From Ruminococcus sp. (GTDB lineage: Bacteria > Bacillota > Clostridia > Oscillospirales > Ruminococcaceae), in NCBI GenBank assembly GCA_018376535.1, contig JAHABC010000009.1, forward strand, positions 1-64,000: a stretch of 64,000 bases of DNA, written 5' to 3'. The notes beneath the pieces are model-generated. The model saw only the letters and a program-made list of their open reading frames with translations, was not told the origin of the DNA and ran no database searches. Shown here piece after piece: positions 44,844-53,380 of the stretch. Every line of letters begins with the position of its first letter. The first letter of the stretch is position 1. The position numbers were made by a program, and so were the translations under genes.

Positions 44844-45539
44844 TTGATTACTAACTTTAACTATATAGATGAAAATTTTAAACGTATTCGTGAAAATGTA
44901 AACAATTCTATTGCTAAGTATAGAAAATCTATTGATGATGTTAGAATTATGGCTGTTACCAAAACGGTTCAACCTGAGGCTGTTAATCATGCTATAACCT
45001 TGGGTATAGATTTATTAGGTGAAAATAAGGTTCAAGAATATCTTAGCAAAAAGGATTTATATTATAAATCTGCTGAAATGAACTTTATAGGTCGTTTACA
45101 GACTAACAAGGTTAAGTATATTATTAATGATATGTCATTAATACACTCAGTGGATAGTATTAAATTGGCTCAAGAAATAAATAGGTTAGCTTTAAAGAAC
45201 TCTAAAGTTCAAGATGTATTAGTAGAGGTAAACATTGCAGGTGAGGAATCTAAAGCAGGTGTTAAACCAGAACTTCTAAAAGATTTCTTACTAGAAGTAT
45301 CTACTTTGGAAAACATTAGGGTTAAAGGCTTAATGACTTTACCTCCTGCCAACAGTGGTGATAAATTTTTGGCTAAAATGCAAGAATTGTATATTGACAT
45401 TTCTGAAGAAAAATTAGATAATATAAGTATGACTATTTTATCTATGGGAACATCAGGGGATTATACTCAAGCTATTAAGTATGGTTCTACCTTGGTTAGA
45501 ATAGGTACTGCACTATTTGGTGCAAGGACTTATCTATAA
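44844..45539 (+). CDS. YggS-family pyridoxal-phosphate homeostasis protein (YlmE)
   Basis: 231 residues. It binds PLP through the Lys in RIMAVTKTVQ (about residue 36) and has the family motifs GENKVQEYLSKKD, MNFIGRLQTNKVKYI, HSVDSIKLAQEINR and LSMGTSGDYTQAIKYGSTLVRIGTALFG. The family stores and supplies PLP and affects amino-acid pools. The TTG start at 44844 lies 3 bp after the adaptor gene. It is the usual upstream neighbour of sepF; here a 311-bp structured gap comes between them. Confidence 0.93.
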   Translation: MITNFNYIDENFKRIRENVNNSIAKYRKSIDDVRIMAVTKTVQPEAVNHAITLGIDLLGENKVQEYLSKKDLYYKSAEMNFIGRLQTNKVKYIINDMSLIHSVDSIKLAQEINRLALKNSKVQDVLVEVNIAGEESKAGVKPELLKDFLLEVSTLENIRVKGLMTLPPANSGDKFLAKMQELYIDISEEKLDNISMTILSMGTSGDYTQAIKYGSTLVRIGTALFGARTYL

Positions 45540-45540
45540 A

Positions 45541-45845
45541 AATCCTGTAGTTTAATATTAGAGTGTATAAATCGTTACTATAGAGTAATAGAGTTATCCT
45601 CAAGATGTACCTATCTTAAAAGGTAAAGGTGTTAAAAACAAATTAGTGCCATAACACTCGATTTTCCTAACGTTAAAGGAACTTAAACAGTTAAATATAA
45701 TATATCTGTTGGGTAGTGGCACAACGTGAAAACCACGCAAAATAAAATTTTTAGAAAGGAAAAACTACTTGAGAAGTTCATGAATTAGTAATTAATCGAA
45801 TTTTCTCACATGGATTGTGTATCCATGTTTTGAGTAGCAGTATTA
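45541..45845 (+). ncRNA. Structured non-coding region between ylmE and sepF, identity unknown
   Basis: No gene fits here, but the sequence is rich in short complementary arms: GAGTGT (45561-45566) / ACACTC (45654-45659); TACCT / AGGTA around 45609-45625; TTCCT / AGGAA around 45665-45681; AACAG / CTGTT; CGTG / CACG (45725-45737). GTGCCA (45646-45651) can also pair with TGGCAC (45717-45722), crossing the first helix like a pseudoknot. It ends in ACATGGAT / ATCCATGT (45808-45828) plus TTTT, a weak attenuator 22 nt before sepF. I matched it to no known riboswitch. Confidence 0.4.
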
Positions 45846-45850
45846 CAATT

Positions 45851-46435
45851 ATGAGTCTTGTGGACAAGTTTAAAGATTGGTTTTTAGTTAATAACAATAA
45901 TCAAGATTTTGATGGCGATGATGACGAAGATTATACAGAACATAATAACGATACTAAGAGTAGTCAATCTTCTAGCAGTGATACTAACACTGAAAGTACA
46001 TCTAGTAGTAACCATACAACTAATAACGATAGTTCAAATTATGGTAGTAACAACAGTAGCAATAATAGTAGTAGTTATAATAACACTAATACTACTACAT
46101 CACAGAACTATGGTTCTAACCCTAGAAATGATGGCAGAAACTATATTAATGTTAATGCCCGTCTAGAAGTAGTTCTAGTTAAACCAGAAGTTTTTACCGA
46201 CGCTAAACAAGTTGCTGACCATCTAATGAAACAAAAAACTGTAGTGCTAAATTTGGAAAACGCTAAACCAGAAAATAAAAGAAGAATTATAGACTTTTTG
46301 GCTGGTGTTGCTTATGCTAAAGGTGGTAATATTAAGCCTGTAGCAAATCTTACTTACATTATAACTCCATGTGGAGTGGGTTTTGTGGGCGATGATTTAG
46401 TCGGCGAATTGGAAAATAGTGGCGTTATAGTATAG
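45851..46435 (+). CDS. sepF: Cell division protein SepF
   Basis: 194 residues. SepF binds FtsZ and anchors it to the membrane. The N-terminal amphipathic helix is MSLVDKFKDWFLV. A Ser/Asn/Asp-rich linker (about 16-95) precedes the conserved SepF domain (ARLEVVLVKPEVFTDAKQVADHL...VVLNLENAKPENKRRIIDFLAGVAYAKGGNIKPVANLTYIITP). The ATG at 45851 gives the membrane helix; it has no good Shine-Dalgarno. The best nearby one (AGAAAGGA, about 45754) precedes only a four-codon frame, so initiation may depend on the structured leader. Confidence 0.93.
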   Translation: MSLVDKFKDWFLVNNNNQDFDGDDDEDYTEHNNDTKSSQSSSSDTNTESTSSSNHTTNNDSSNYGSNNSSNNSSSYNNTNTTTSQNYGSNPRNDGRNYINVNARLEVVLVKPEVFTDAKQVADHLMKQKTVVLNLENAKPENKRRIIDFLAGVAYAKGGNIKPVANLTYIITPCGVGFVGDDLVGELENSGVIV

Positions 46436-46443
46436 ATGTATCT

Positions 46444-47205
46444 ATGTTAAATAATAACTTACTAATGGATAGACTTGAAGATATGTTCTTATATGTGGAT
46501 AGAAATGTATCATTAAAGTACACTTCATTTTTAGATGCTTCGCAAGTTGCTCAAATGGAAATATATCTTAAGTCTATTAAAAAGACCTATCCACAAGTAG
46601 AGTATCTGTTGTGGGGAGGGTATCAACTTGCCGAAAGAAAGATGCTATGTGTATATAGTTCTTATATAGATGTCGTTTTTAATGACTTCCCTTTAAGTGT
46701 GGTAGAGTTTACCTACAATACTACTTTTTCTAAGCTAACTCATAGAGATTTTTTAGGCTCTTTGATGGCTCTAAACTTCAACAGGGATTTAATTGGCGAT
46801 ATAATAGTGGGGAATGGTAAAACTCAAGTAGTAATCAGTTCTAGTATAAAAGATATCGTTCTAAATGAGGTTACTCAAATTGGTAGATTGGGCGTAAAGA
46901 CTAATCTTGTAGATGAGGTTTCCTTAAAATTAGAGCAATCTTTTAAAGATATTTCTGGAACGGTTGCGTCTATGCGTTTGGATTGTGTGCTTGGTTTAGC
47001 GTTGAACATCAGCAGAACCAAAGCCGTACAAGTAGTTAAATCTAAGATAGTATCTGTAAACTACCTAGAGGAAACTTCTTCCGATACCGTCCTAAAACTT
47101 GACGATATTATTACTATTAAAGGTTATGGTAAGTATACTATAGCTGAAATATCTGAACCTACTAAAAAGAACAGATTACATATCTTAATAAAAAAATATT
47201 TATAA
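46444..47205 (+). CDS. YlmH-family S4-domain RNA-binding protein
   Basis: 253 residues. The N-terminal part (VAQMEIYLKSIKKTYPQVEYLLWGGYQLAERKML) is specific to YlmH, and the S4 domain is in MRLDCVLGLALNISRTKAVQVVKSKIVSVNYLEETSSD. In Bacillus YlmH binds ribosomal complexes and its gene lies in the division cluster, as here between sepF and divIVA. A role in rescuing stalled ribosomes has been described for the family; here it is inferred. It starts 8 bp after sepF, without an obvious Shine-Dalgarno. Confidence 0.9.
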   Translation: MLNNNLLMDRLEDMFLYVDRNVSLKYTSFLDASQVAQMEIYLKSIKKTYPQVEYLLWGGYQLAERKMLCVYSSYIDVVFNDFPLSVVEFTYNTTFSKLTHRDFLGSLMALNFNRDLIGDIIVGNGKTQVVISSSIKDIVLNEVTQIGRLGVKTNLVDEVSLKLEQSFKDISGTVASMRLDCVLGLALNISRTKAVQVVKSKIVSVNYLEETSSDTVLKLDDIITIKGYGKYTIAEISEPTKKNRLHILIKKYL

Positions 47206-47221
47206 TGAGGTGGTTTTTTCT

Positions 47222-47788
47222 ATGAATTCTAAAGATATTAGTGCTCAAAAGTTTGAAAAGGTATCTTTTGGATACAACCAAGAAGATGTTGACGACTACT
47301 TAAACAGAGTCGCCGCTGAGTTTGGTCAACTTGAAAGAGAAAATGCAGAAATTAATAAAAAATTGCAAATTTTGGCTGATAAGGTTAGAGAGTATCGTCA
47401 AGACGAGGAAGCCGTTAAAGAGGCTCTTTTAGATGCTAAAAAGGTTGGCCATAGAACCATTGCCGATGCTAAAAGAAAATCCGATGAGATTATATCCGAG
47501 GCTACTATTCAAGCTGAAAAAATCGTTAATGATGCCGTTACTGAGGCTGAAGATGAAGTTAATGCACTTCGTGTTGACATAGAAACAGAAGAAAAAAATT
47601 TGGCTAAAATCCAAAAGATAGTTTCCGACTTTAAGAAAGAACTATTCGATATGTATAAAAATCATTTGGAATTAATATCTTCAATGCCAGAAATTGAAGA
47701 TGATGACGACGAAGATAATGATGATGTTGAGGCAGATAATGACAACGTCCCTGATGTTGCTAATGAAACTTCTGCTAGTAATATCTAG
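47222..47788 (+). CDS. divIVA: DivIVA-domain protein
   Basis: 188 residues. The N-terminal DivIVA domain is FEKVSFGYNQEDVDDYLNRVAAEF, which senses negative membrane curvature, followed by a long coiled coil (about 40-145) and an acidic tail (EIEDDDDEDNDDVEADND). It would localise to division sites or poles and recruit partners. The ATG at 47222 follows TGAGGTGG at good spacing; an in-frame GTG at 47210 overlaps that site. It closes the sepF-ylmH-divIVA cluster before ileS. Confidence 0.93.
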   Translation: MNSKDISAQKFEKVSFGYNQEDVDDYLNRVAAEFGQLERENAEINKKLQILADKVREYRQDEEAVKEALLDAKKVGHRTIADAKRKSDEIISEATIQAEKIVNDAVTEAEDEVNALRVDIETEEKNLAKIQKIVSDFKKELFDMYKNHLELISSMPEIEDDDDEDNDDVEADNDNVPDVANETSASNI

Positions 47789-47831
47789 TTAATATTATAT
47801 TTTAAAGTTTTTAGATGGGAGATTTTTTGAT

Positions 47832-50612
47832 ATGTCACAAGATTATAATTCAACACTTAATCTCACTAAGACAGACTTCCCTATGCGTGGAAATTTGCCT
47901 AAAAGAGAACCAGATACCCTTACTAAATGGGAAGATATTAAACTATATGATAAAATGATGGCTAAAAATGATGGTAAGCCTTCTTATATCTTACATGATG
48001 GTCCTCCTTATGCTAACGGTTCTATTCACCTTGGAACTGCTTTAAATAAGGTTCTTAAAGATTTTATTATAAAACAAAAGAATATGAGTGGCTTTAAAGC
48101 TCCATACGTTCCAGGTTGGGATACTCATGGACTTCCTATAGAGTTAAAGGCTATGAAATCTATAGGTGTTGAAAACGGTGCTATTCCACCAGTTGAACTT
48201 AGAAAACATTGTCACGATTTTGCTCTAAAGCACGTTGAAAGCCAAATGGCTCAGTTCAAGCGTCTAGGAAGTATTGGTAAGTACGACAGACCTTACTTGA
48301 CCTTACGTCCAGAATATGAGGCTCGTCAAGTAGAAGTCTTTGGAAAGATGGCTAAGTATATGTACAAGGATTTAAAACCTGTATATTGGTGTCCAGATTG
48401 CCAAACTGCTCTAGCTGAGGCTGAAATTGAGTACTCTAATGACCCATGCTATTCAATATACGTTAAGTTCAACGTTGTAGATGATAAGGGCGTATTCGCT
48501 AATACTGGTATAGATACTAAAGATATCTACTTTGTAATTTGGACTACTACTACTTGGACTATTCCTGGTAACTTGGCAATATGTTTAGGTCCAGATTATG
48601 AGTATACTCTAGTAAAGGTCGGTAGTGAGTATTACGTTATGGCTCTTGAACTAGTTAAGGCTACTATGGAAAGTGCTAAGATTACTGACTATGAAATCTT
48701 AACTGACTATCTATTCAAGGGTAGCGATTTGGAACATATCAAGACTAAACACCCTCTTTATGATAGACTATCTCCAGTAATAGTTGGCGACCATGTTACT
48801 CTTGAAAGCGGTACTGGTTGTGTTCATACTGCTCCAGGTTATGGTACTGAAGACTTTGAAGTTTGTAAAAAGTATGATGACATTGGTATTCTAGTTTGTG
48901 TAGATGCCAACGGTAAACAGACTGCCGATGCTGGTGAGTTCGAAGGTATGGATACCGATACTGCTAATAAAGCTATAGCTAAAAAACTTGAAGAGGTTAA
49001 TGCTCTATTAGGCGTTGAAAAGATAGTTCACCAATATCCACACTGTTGGAGATGTAATAGTCCAATAATCTATAGAGCTACTGAACAATGGTTCTGTTCC
49101 GTAAAGGGCTTTAAAGATGAAGCTATTAAGTGTATCGAAAGTGTAAACTGGATACCATCTTGGGGCGAAGATAGAATTAAAGGAATGGTTGAAGACCGTA
49201 GTGACTGGTGTATATCACGTCAAAGAACTTGGGGTGTACCAATTCCAGTAATCTACTGTAAGGATTGTAAAAAGCCTATCGTAACTGATGAAACTATCAA
49301 AGCCATTTCAGACCTATTCCGTGCTGAAGGTTCTGACGCTTGGTGGACTAAGGAAGTATCTGAATTTATTCCAAGTACTGTAAAGTGCGAATGTGGTTGT
49401 TCGGAATTTACTAAGGAATATGATATCATGGACGTTTGGTTCGATAGTGGTGTATCGCATACATCTGTACTAGATGAGTATGACGAACTATCTGCACCAG
49501 CAGACCTATATCTTGAGGGTGCAGACCAATATAGAGGTTGGTTCCAATCATCATTATTGACATCTGTAGTATATAGGGGAATTGCTCCATATAAGAACGT
49601 TTGTACTCATGGTTGGGTTGTAGATGGTCAAGGTAAGACTATGCACAAATCTTTAGGAAACGGTATAGACCCTAGTGAAATCACTGATAAGTATGGTGCA
49701 GACATTCTAAGATTATGGGTAGCATCTTCCGACTACCATTCCGATATTAGAATTTCTAATGATATCTTAAAGCAACTATCCGAGGCTTACAGAAAGATTA
49801 GAAATACTGCACGTTTCTTACTTCAAAACTTATCCGATTTCAACCCAAATACAGATGTAGTTCCTTATGAAGAATATCAAGAGATTGACAAGTGGGCTAT
49901 AATGAAGTTCGATGAGTTAATTAATAAGGCTAATACTGGCTACAATGATTTCGATTTCCACATAGTATTGAACGCTATTATTAAGTTCTGTACTGTAGAT
50001 ATGTCTAACTTCTACTTAGATATCGTTAAAGATAGACTTTATTGTGATGGTGCTACTTCTAAATCTAGAAGGGCAGTTCAAAGTGCTATGTACACTATCT
50101 TGAGTGGCTTAACTAGAATATCTGCACCTATTATATCTTTCACTGCTGAGGAAATTTGGAGCTTTACTGTTCACACCGATACCGATAACGCTGAAAGTGT
50201 ATTCTTAAATGATATGCCTACAGTATCTGGTGTTACAGTTTCCGATGAGTTTAAGTCTAAATGGGAACTAATCGCTAAGATTAGAGAGGACGCAAACAAA
50301 GAGTTAGAAATTAAACGTACTGAAAAGATTATCGGTAAACCATTAGATGCTAATATTATTATACATTGTCAATCCGATGACTTAGTAAATCAATATAATG
50401 CTCTTGCTGAAACTTTAAAGATGGTTCTAATAGTATCTGGAGTTACCGTGGTTAAAGATGATACTGTTGATAGTGTATCTTATGAAGTTGTTAAGGCTGA
50501 AGGTGAAAAGTGTGAACGTTGTTGGTCATACTCAAACACTGTAGGTAAGAACTCTATTCACCCAACACTTTGCCATAGATGTGCTTGTGTAGTCGAAAAT
50601 TTAAATAAGTAA
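47832..50612 (+). CDS. ileS: Isoleucyl-tRNA synthetase
   Basis: 926 residues, full length. Class I synthetase with HIGH-equivalent PPYANGSIHLGTAL (about 57-70), a CP1 editing domain (WTTTTWTIPGNLAI; GTGCVHTAPGYGTEDF) and the KMSKS-equivalent in GKTMHKSLGNGIDP, where His replaces the usual first Ser. A C-terminal zinc finger has Cys pairs in CERCWSYS and CHRCACVV. Unlike tyrS there is no T-box leader; only 43 bp separate it from divIVA, with which it is probably co-transcribed. Confidence 0.96.
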   Translation: MSQDYNSTLNLTKTDFPMRGNLPKREPDTLTKWEDIKLYDKMMAKNDGKPSYILHDGPPYANGSIHLGTALNKVLKDFIIKQKNMSGFKAPYVPGWDTHGLPIELKAMKSIGVENGAIPPVELRKHCHDFALKHVESQMAQFKRLGSIGKYDRPYLTLRPEYEARQVEVFGKMAKYMYKDLKPVYWCPDCQTALAEAEIEYSNDPCYSIYVKFNVVDDKGVFANTGIDTKDIYFVIWTTTTWTIPGNLAICLGPDYEYTLVKVGSEYYVMALELVKATMESAKITDYEILTDYLFKGSDLEHIKTKHPLYDRLSPVIVGDHVTLESGTGCVHTAPGYGTEDFEVCKKYDDIGILVCVDANGKQTADAGEFEGMDTDTANKAIAKKLEEVNALLGVEKIVHQYPHCWRCNSPIIYRATEQWFCSVKGFKDEAIKCIESVNWIPSWGEDRIKGMVEDRSDWCISRQRTWGVPIPVIYCKDCKKPIVTDETIKAISDLFRAEGSDAWWTKEVSEFIPSTVKCECGCSEFTKEYDIMDVWFDSGVSHTSVLDEYDELSAPADLYLEGADQYRGWFQSSLLTSVVYRGIAPYKNVCTHGWVVDGQGKTMHKSLGNGIDPSEITDKYGADILRLWVASSDYHSDIRISNDILKQLSEAYRKIRNTARFLLQNLSDFNPNTDVVPYEEYQEIDKWAIMKFDELINKANTGYNDFDFHIVLNAIIKFCTVDMSNFYLDIVKDRLYCDGATSKSRRAVQSAMYTILSGLTRISAPIISFTAEEIWSFTVHTDTDNAESVFLNDMPTVSGVTVSDEFKSKWELIAKIREDANKELEIKRTEKIIGKPLDANIIIHCQSDDLVNQYNALAETLKMVLIVSGVTVVKDDTVDSVSYEVVKAEGEKCERCWSYSNTVGKNSIHPTLCHRCACVVENLNK

Positions 50613-50633
50613 TAGTTACAGTTAAATAAATCC

Positions 50634-50669
50634 AATAGGGCGAAGATAACTTTCTTCGCCCTATTTTAA
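50634..50669 (+). terminator. Terminator after ileS
   Basis: 12-bp GC-rich stem AATAGGGCGAAG / CTTCGCCCTATT (50634-50645, 50654-50665) followed by TTTT. It separates ileS from lspA, though some read-through is likely because lspA has no clear promoter. Confidence 0.8.
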
Positions 50670-50690
50670 AAAATGGAGGTTCTTAATATT

Positions 50691-51203
50691 ATGATGATAC
50701 TTGCTTTAATATGTATAGTACTCCTTACAGGTGTAGACCAATTTATTAAAGTATGGGCAATAGATAATCTTAAAAATTCTAACAGTATAGAGTTCATTAA
50801 GTTCGGTAATTTGAAAGTTATAGATTTAACTTATCTTGAAAATGATGGTGCAGTATTTGGTTCATTTGGTGGTCAAAGAGTTATGCTTGTAGCAGTTAGT
50901 ATTATAATGGTTTTGGCTTGTGGATACTGTCTGTTTAAGTATGGAAAAAAATCCAAACTATTTGCGACTTGTCTAACTTTGATTATTAGTGGTGGCATAG
51001 GCAACGGCATAGATAGAATATTCCGTGGTGGCAGAGTTGTCGACTATATTGAAGTTAAACTCTTTAACTTTGCAATATTCAACTTTGCCGATATATGCGT
51101 AGTAATCGGAGTTTTTCTATTAGCTATATATGTATTCTTTATAGATGCTAAAACTAACTGTATATTTATGGATAAAAAAAACATCACGGAGGATAAAAAG
51201 TAG
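50691..51203 (+). CDS. lspA: Lipoprotein signal peptidase (signal peptidase II)
   Basis: 170 residues with four membrane helices. It cleaves lipoprotein signals such as that of the lipoprotein at 13926-14528. The catalytic aspartates are in GNGIDRIFRGGRVVDYI and FNFADICVVIGV, with GVDQFIKVWA and LENDGAVFG upstream. The start at 50691 follows ATGGAGGTTC; an ATG at 50673 overlaps that site. Its gene overlaps rluD by 1 bp. Confidence 0.95.
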   Translation: MMILALICIVLLTGVDQFIKVWAIDNLKNSNSIEFIKFGNLKVIDLTYLENDGAVFGSFGGQRVMLVAVSIIMVLACGYCLFKYGKKSKLFATCLTLIISGGIGNGIDRIFRGGRVVDYIEVKLFNFAIFNFADICVVIGVFLLAIYVFFIDAKTNCIFMDKKNITEDKK

Positions 51204-52114
51204 TGGATATTAAAACCTTTTTTATAGATGCTCAAAACGTTGGAGTTCGTATAGATAAGTTTTTATCTAGTGTTGAAAGTTTAGAATTGACACGTTCGGC
51301 CATACAAAATCTTATTGATAAAGGTGAAGTATCGATTAATGATAGAGTAGTATCTAAGAATTATAAACTTAAACTTAATGATATCGTAACTTTAAACATT
51401 CCAGAACCTGAAGTTCTAAATGTAGTAGCTGAAGATATTCCATTGAATATAGTCTATGAAGATGACTACTTATTAGTGGTAAATAAACCTAAAGGAATGG
51501 TTGTACACCCAGCACCATCTAACTATAGTGGAACTTTAGTAAATGCTTTAATGTATCATTGTAAAGATAGCTTATCTGGAATTAATGGGGTTATTCGTCC
51601 TGGAATAGTACATCGCATAGATAAGAATACTAGTGGACTTCTTATAGTCGCTAAAACCGATGTGGCTCATTTAGGTCTTGCTGAACAGATTAAAGAACAT
51701 TCATTTACTCGTGAATATGAGGCTATAGTCTTAGGTAGATTTAAAAACTTAACTGGTACAGTAAACGCTCCTATAGGACGCCACCCAGTGGATAGAAAAA
51801 AAATGTGTGTTACTGAAAAAAATTCTAAAGAAGCAGTAACTCATTATGAAGTACTTCAACAGTTTGATAAACATTCGCATATTAAGTGTATTCTTGAAAC
51901 GGGTAGAACGCATCAAATTAGGGTACATATGGCGTATATAGGTCATTCGGTGCTTGGTGACGATGTGTATGGCAAACCTTATAAAAATCTTGAAGGGCAA
52001 TGCCTACACGCTAAAAAGATTGGCTTTATACACCCAATTACTAAAGAATATCTTGAATTTGATAGTCCTCTGCCTGAGTATTTTCAAAAAGCGTTAAAAT
52101 CCGTTGGTGGATAG
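51203..52114 (+). CDS. rluD: RluD-family 23S rRNA pseudouridine synthase
   Basis: 303 residues. An S4 domain (VGVRIDKFLSSVESLELTRSAIQNLIDKGEVSIND) precedes the catalytic core with HRIDKNTSGLLIVAKT (the Asp of HRIDxxTSG) and the TGRTHQIRVHMAYIGHSVLGDDVYG motif. GTG start at 51203 follows CACGGAGGAT and overlaps the lspA stop. The lspA-rluD order is a typical Firmicute pair. Confidence 0.94.
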   Translation: MDIKTFFIDAQNVGVRIDKFLSSVESLELTRSAIQNLIDKGEVSINDRVVSKNYKLKLNDIVTLNIPEPEVLNVVAEDIPLNIVYEDDYLLVVNKPKGMVVHPAPSNYSGTLVNALMYHCKDSLSGINGVIRPGIVHRIDKNTSGLLIVAKTDVAHLGLAEQIKEHSFTREYEAIVLGRFKNLTGTVNAPIGRHPVDRKKMCVTEKNSKEAVTHYEVLQQFDKHSHIKCILETGRTHQIRVHMAYIGHSVLGDDVYGKPYKNLEGQCLHAKKIGFIHPITKEYLEFDSPLPEYFQKALKSVGG

Positions 52115-52142
52115 ACAAATTTATATTGAGAGGTTTTGTATT

Positions 52143-52982
52143 ATGGAAAATTTATCTAGGGTGATGCTCATTACAGATATGGACGGAACTCTATTAACTG
52201 ATGATAAAAAAATAAATCCAATAGATTTAAAGGCTATTGAACAGTTTAAACTCTTAGGTGGAATATTCACGGTAGCTACTGGTAGAAACTATCAATCAGC
52301 GTCAAGATATTTTAAAGAACTTTCTATAGAATATCCTGTAATATTGTATAACGGTGGCATGATTTTCGATGTTATACATAATAATCCAGTATATATTGAC
52401 GAACTTCATAGTTGTGCCGAAGACGTTTGCAATGAAATATTTAAAAACTTTCCCGATGTAGCTTGTGAAATTTTAACCTCTAAAGATATATACGTTGTCC
52501 GAAATAATGAGTTTGAACAAGCTCACAATGACTATTGTAAGGTAGTTCCGAAGTATTGTTCATTGGAGTATTTTATATCCAATATTAAGAGTAATCAAAA
52601 ACGTATAAAGATGTTGTTTGCTATGTCACCAGAAGTTATGCCCCCTTTGATACGCTTTATAAATGCTAATGGATACAACAAGTATTTAGACTTTGTTAAA
52701 TCTACAGATAACTACTACGAAATGTTACCTAAAAACTGTTCTAAGGGTACTGCTTTGGAACACTATAAACAGATATTCGGCTTAAAAGATGTAGTAATAG
52801 TATCGGCTGGAGATTATAACAACGATTTGGAAATGTTAAAAACTTCACATATTGGAGTTGCTCCAAATAACGCTTTGGATATTGTTAGAAAGTCTGCTGA
52901 CTTTGTAACTAATCATAATAACAATACGGGTGCTATTGCCGAAACTATAGATTATATAATATCTAAATTTTTATCATACTAG
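52143..52982 (+). CDS. Cof-type HAD-IIB phosphatase
   Basis: 279 residues. HAD motif I is ITDMDGTLLTDD (two catalytic Asp), motif II ATGRN, a Lys around residue 195 and motif IV AGDYNNDLEMLK, which fit the Cof subfamily. Such enzymes dephosphorylate sugar phosphates or cofactors; the substrate is not predictable. The ATG at 52143 follows GAGAGGT; the frame continues 39 bp upstream into rluD without support. It ends at a bidirectional terminator facing the tRNA gene. Confidence 0.92.
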   Translation: MENLSRVMLITDMDGTLLTDDKKINPIDLKAIEQFKLLGGIFTVATGRNYQSASRYFKELSIEYPVILYNGGMIFDVIHNNPVYIDELHSCAEDVCNEIFKNFPDVACEILTSKDIYVVRNNEFEQAHNDYCKVVPKYCSLEYFISNIKSNQKRIKMLFAMSPEVMPPLIRFINANGYNKYLDFVKSTDNYYEMLPKNCSKGTALEHYKQIFGLKDVVIVSAGDYNNDLEMLKTSHIGVAPNNALDIVRKSADFVTNHNNNTGAIAETIDYIISKFLSY

Positions 52983-52985
52983 AAA

Positions 52986-53013
52986 AAAAGTCGGGTTTAC
53001 CAATCCGACTTTT
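52986..53013. terminator. Bidirectional terminator
   Basis: AAAGTCGG / CCGACTTT stem with A-run on the left and T-run on the right, serving the Cof gene and the convergent tRNA. Confidence 0.75.
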
Positions 53014-53028
53014 AGTATATATATGCTA

Positions 53029-53101
53029 TCCACCCGACAGGATTTGAACCTGCATCTTCACATTCGGAGTGTGAGGCTTTTTCCGTTTAAGCTACAGATA
53101 G
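53029..53101 (-). tRNA. tRNA-Arg (anticodon CCG)
   Basis: A complete cloverleaf of 73 nt on the minus strand: acceptor CTATCTG / CGGGTGG (three G-U pairs), T8-A9, D-stem GCTT / AAGC, anticodon stem TCACA / TGTGA with loop CTCCGAA (anticodon CCG, reading CGG), T-stem GCAGG / CCTGT with loop TTCAAAT, and A73. CCA is not encoded. Confidence 0.93.
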
Positions 53102-53121
53102 TTTTTTAACAACCGATGTCT

Positions 53122-53150
53122 ATTATATCACAAATTTTTATATTTTTCAA
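53122..53150 (-). promoter_or_regulatory. tRNA-Arg promoter
   Basis: Minus strand: TTGAAA (53145-53150), 17-bp spacer, TATAAT (53122-53127) with extended TGA. Confidence 0.65.
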
Positions 53151-53157
53151 GTTTTAT

Positions 53158-53355
53158 CTACAGCGATACAGTAAAATTTTTGCCTCCTATGATAGCATAA
53201 AAAGTATTATCTGTAGGGGAGTATTTAAAATAAAAATCTACAATATGATTTCTATTCATAGCATTATAAGATTTGGTATATACTTCCACATAACCCACCA
53301 TTAAGATTAAAATAAAAATCAAAAAGAATAGAGTTAAGAGTATCTTTTTTAGCAT
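53158..53355 (-). CDS. Small single-pass membrane protein after spoIIP
   Basis: 65 residues: one strongly hydrophobic helix (about 4-24) and a 40-residue mixed tail (DFYFKYSPTDNTFYAIIGG). No family recognised. TTGAAAGGATTTG lies upstream of the ATG, and the gene begins 25 bp after the spoIIP stop in the same direction, so it is probably the second gene of a sporulation unit. Its shortness leaves some doubt. Confidence 0.65.
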   Translation of the reverse strand: MLKKILLTLFFLIFILILMVGYVEVYTKSYNAMNRNHIVDFYFKYSPTDNTFYAIIGGKNFTVSL

Positions 53356-53380
53356 AAAATTTCAAATCCTTTCAATAAGA

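Noticed and set aside
44622..44990. Minus-strand frame of 122 codons at the adaptor-ylmE junction
   Set aside because: Antisense shadow of two real genes; its composition (Asn/Ile runs) is the mirror of their codons.
45541..45850. 6S RNA, tmRNA, c-di-GMP, THF, lysine or cobalamin riboswitch
   Set aside because: None of the core motifs of these RNAs that I can recall is present.
47789..47831. T-box before ileS
   Set aside because: Only 43 bp separate divIVA and ileS, too short, and no GGTGG core is present.
53116..53304. Plus-strand frame over the small membrane protein
   Set aside because: No ribosome-binding site and it overlaps the tRNA promoter; the minus-strand frame has both a Shine-Dalgarno and a clear membrane helix.
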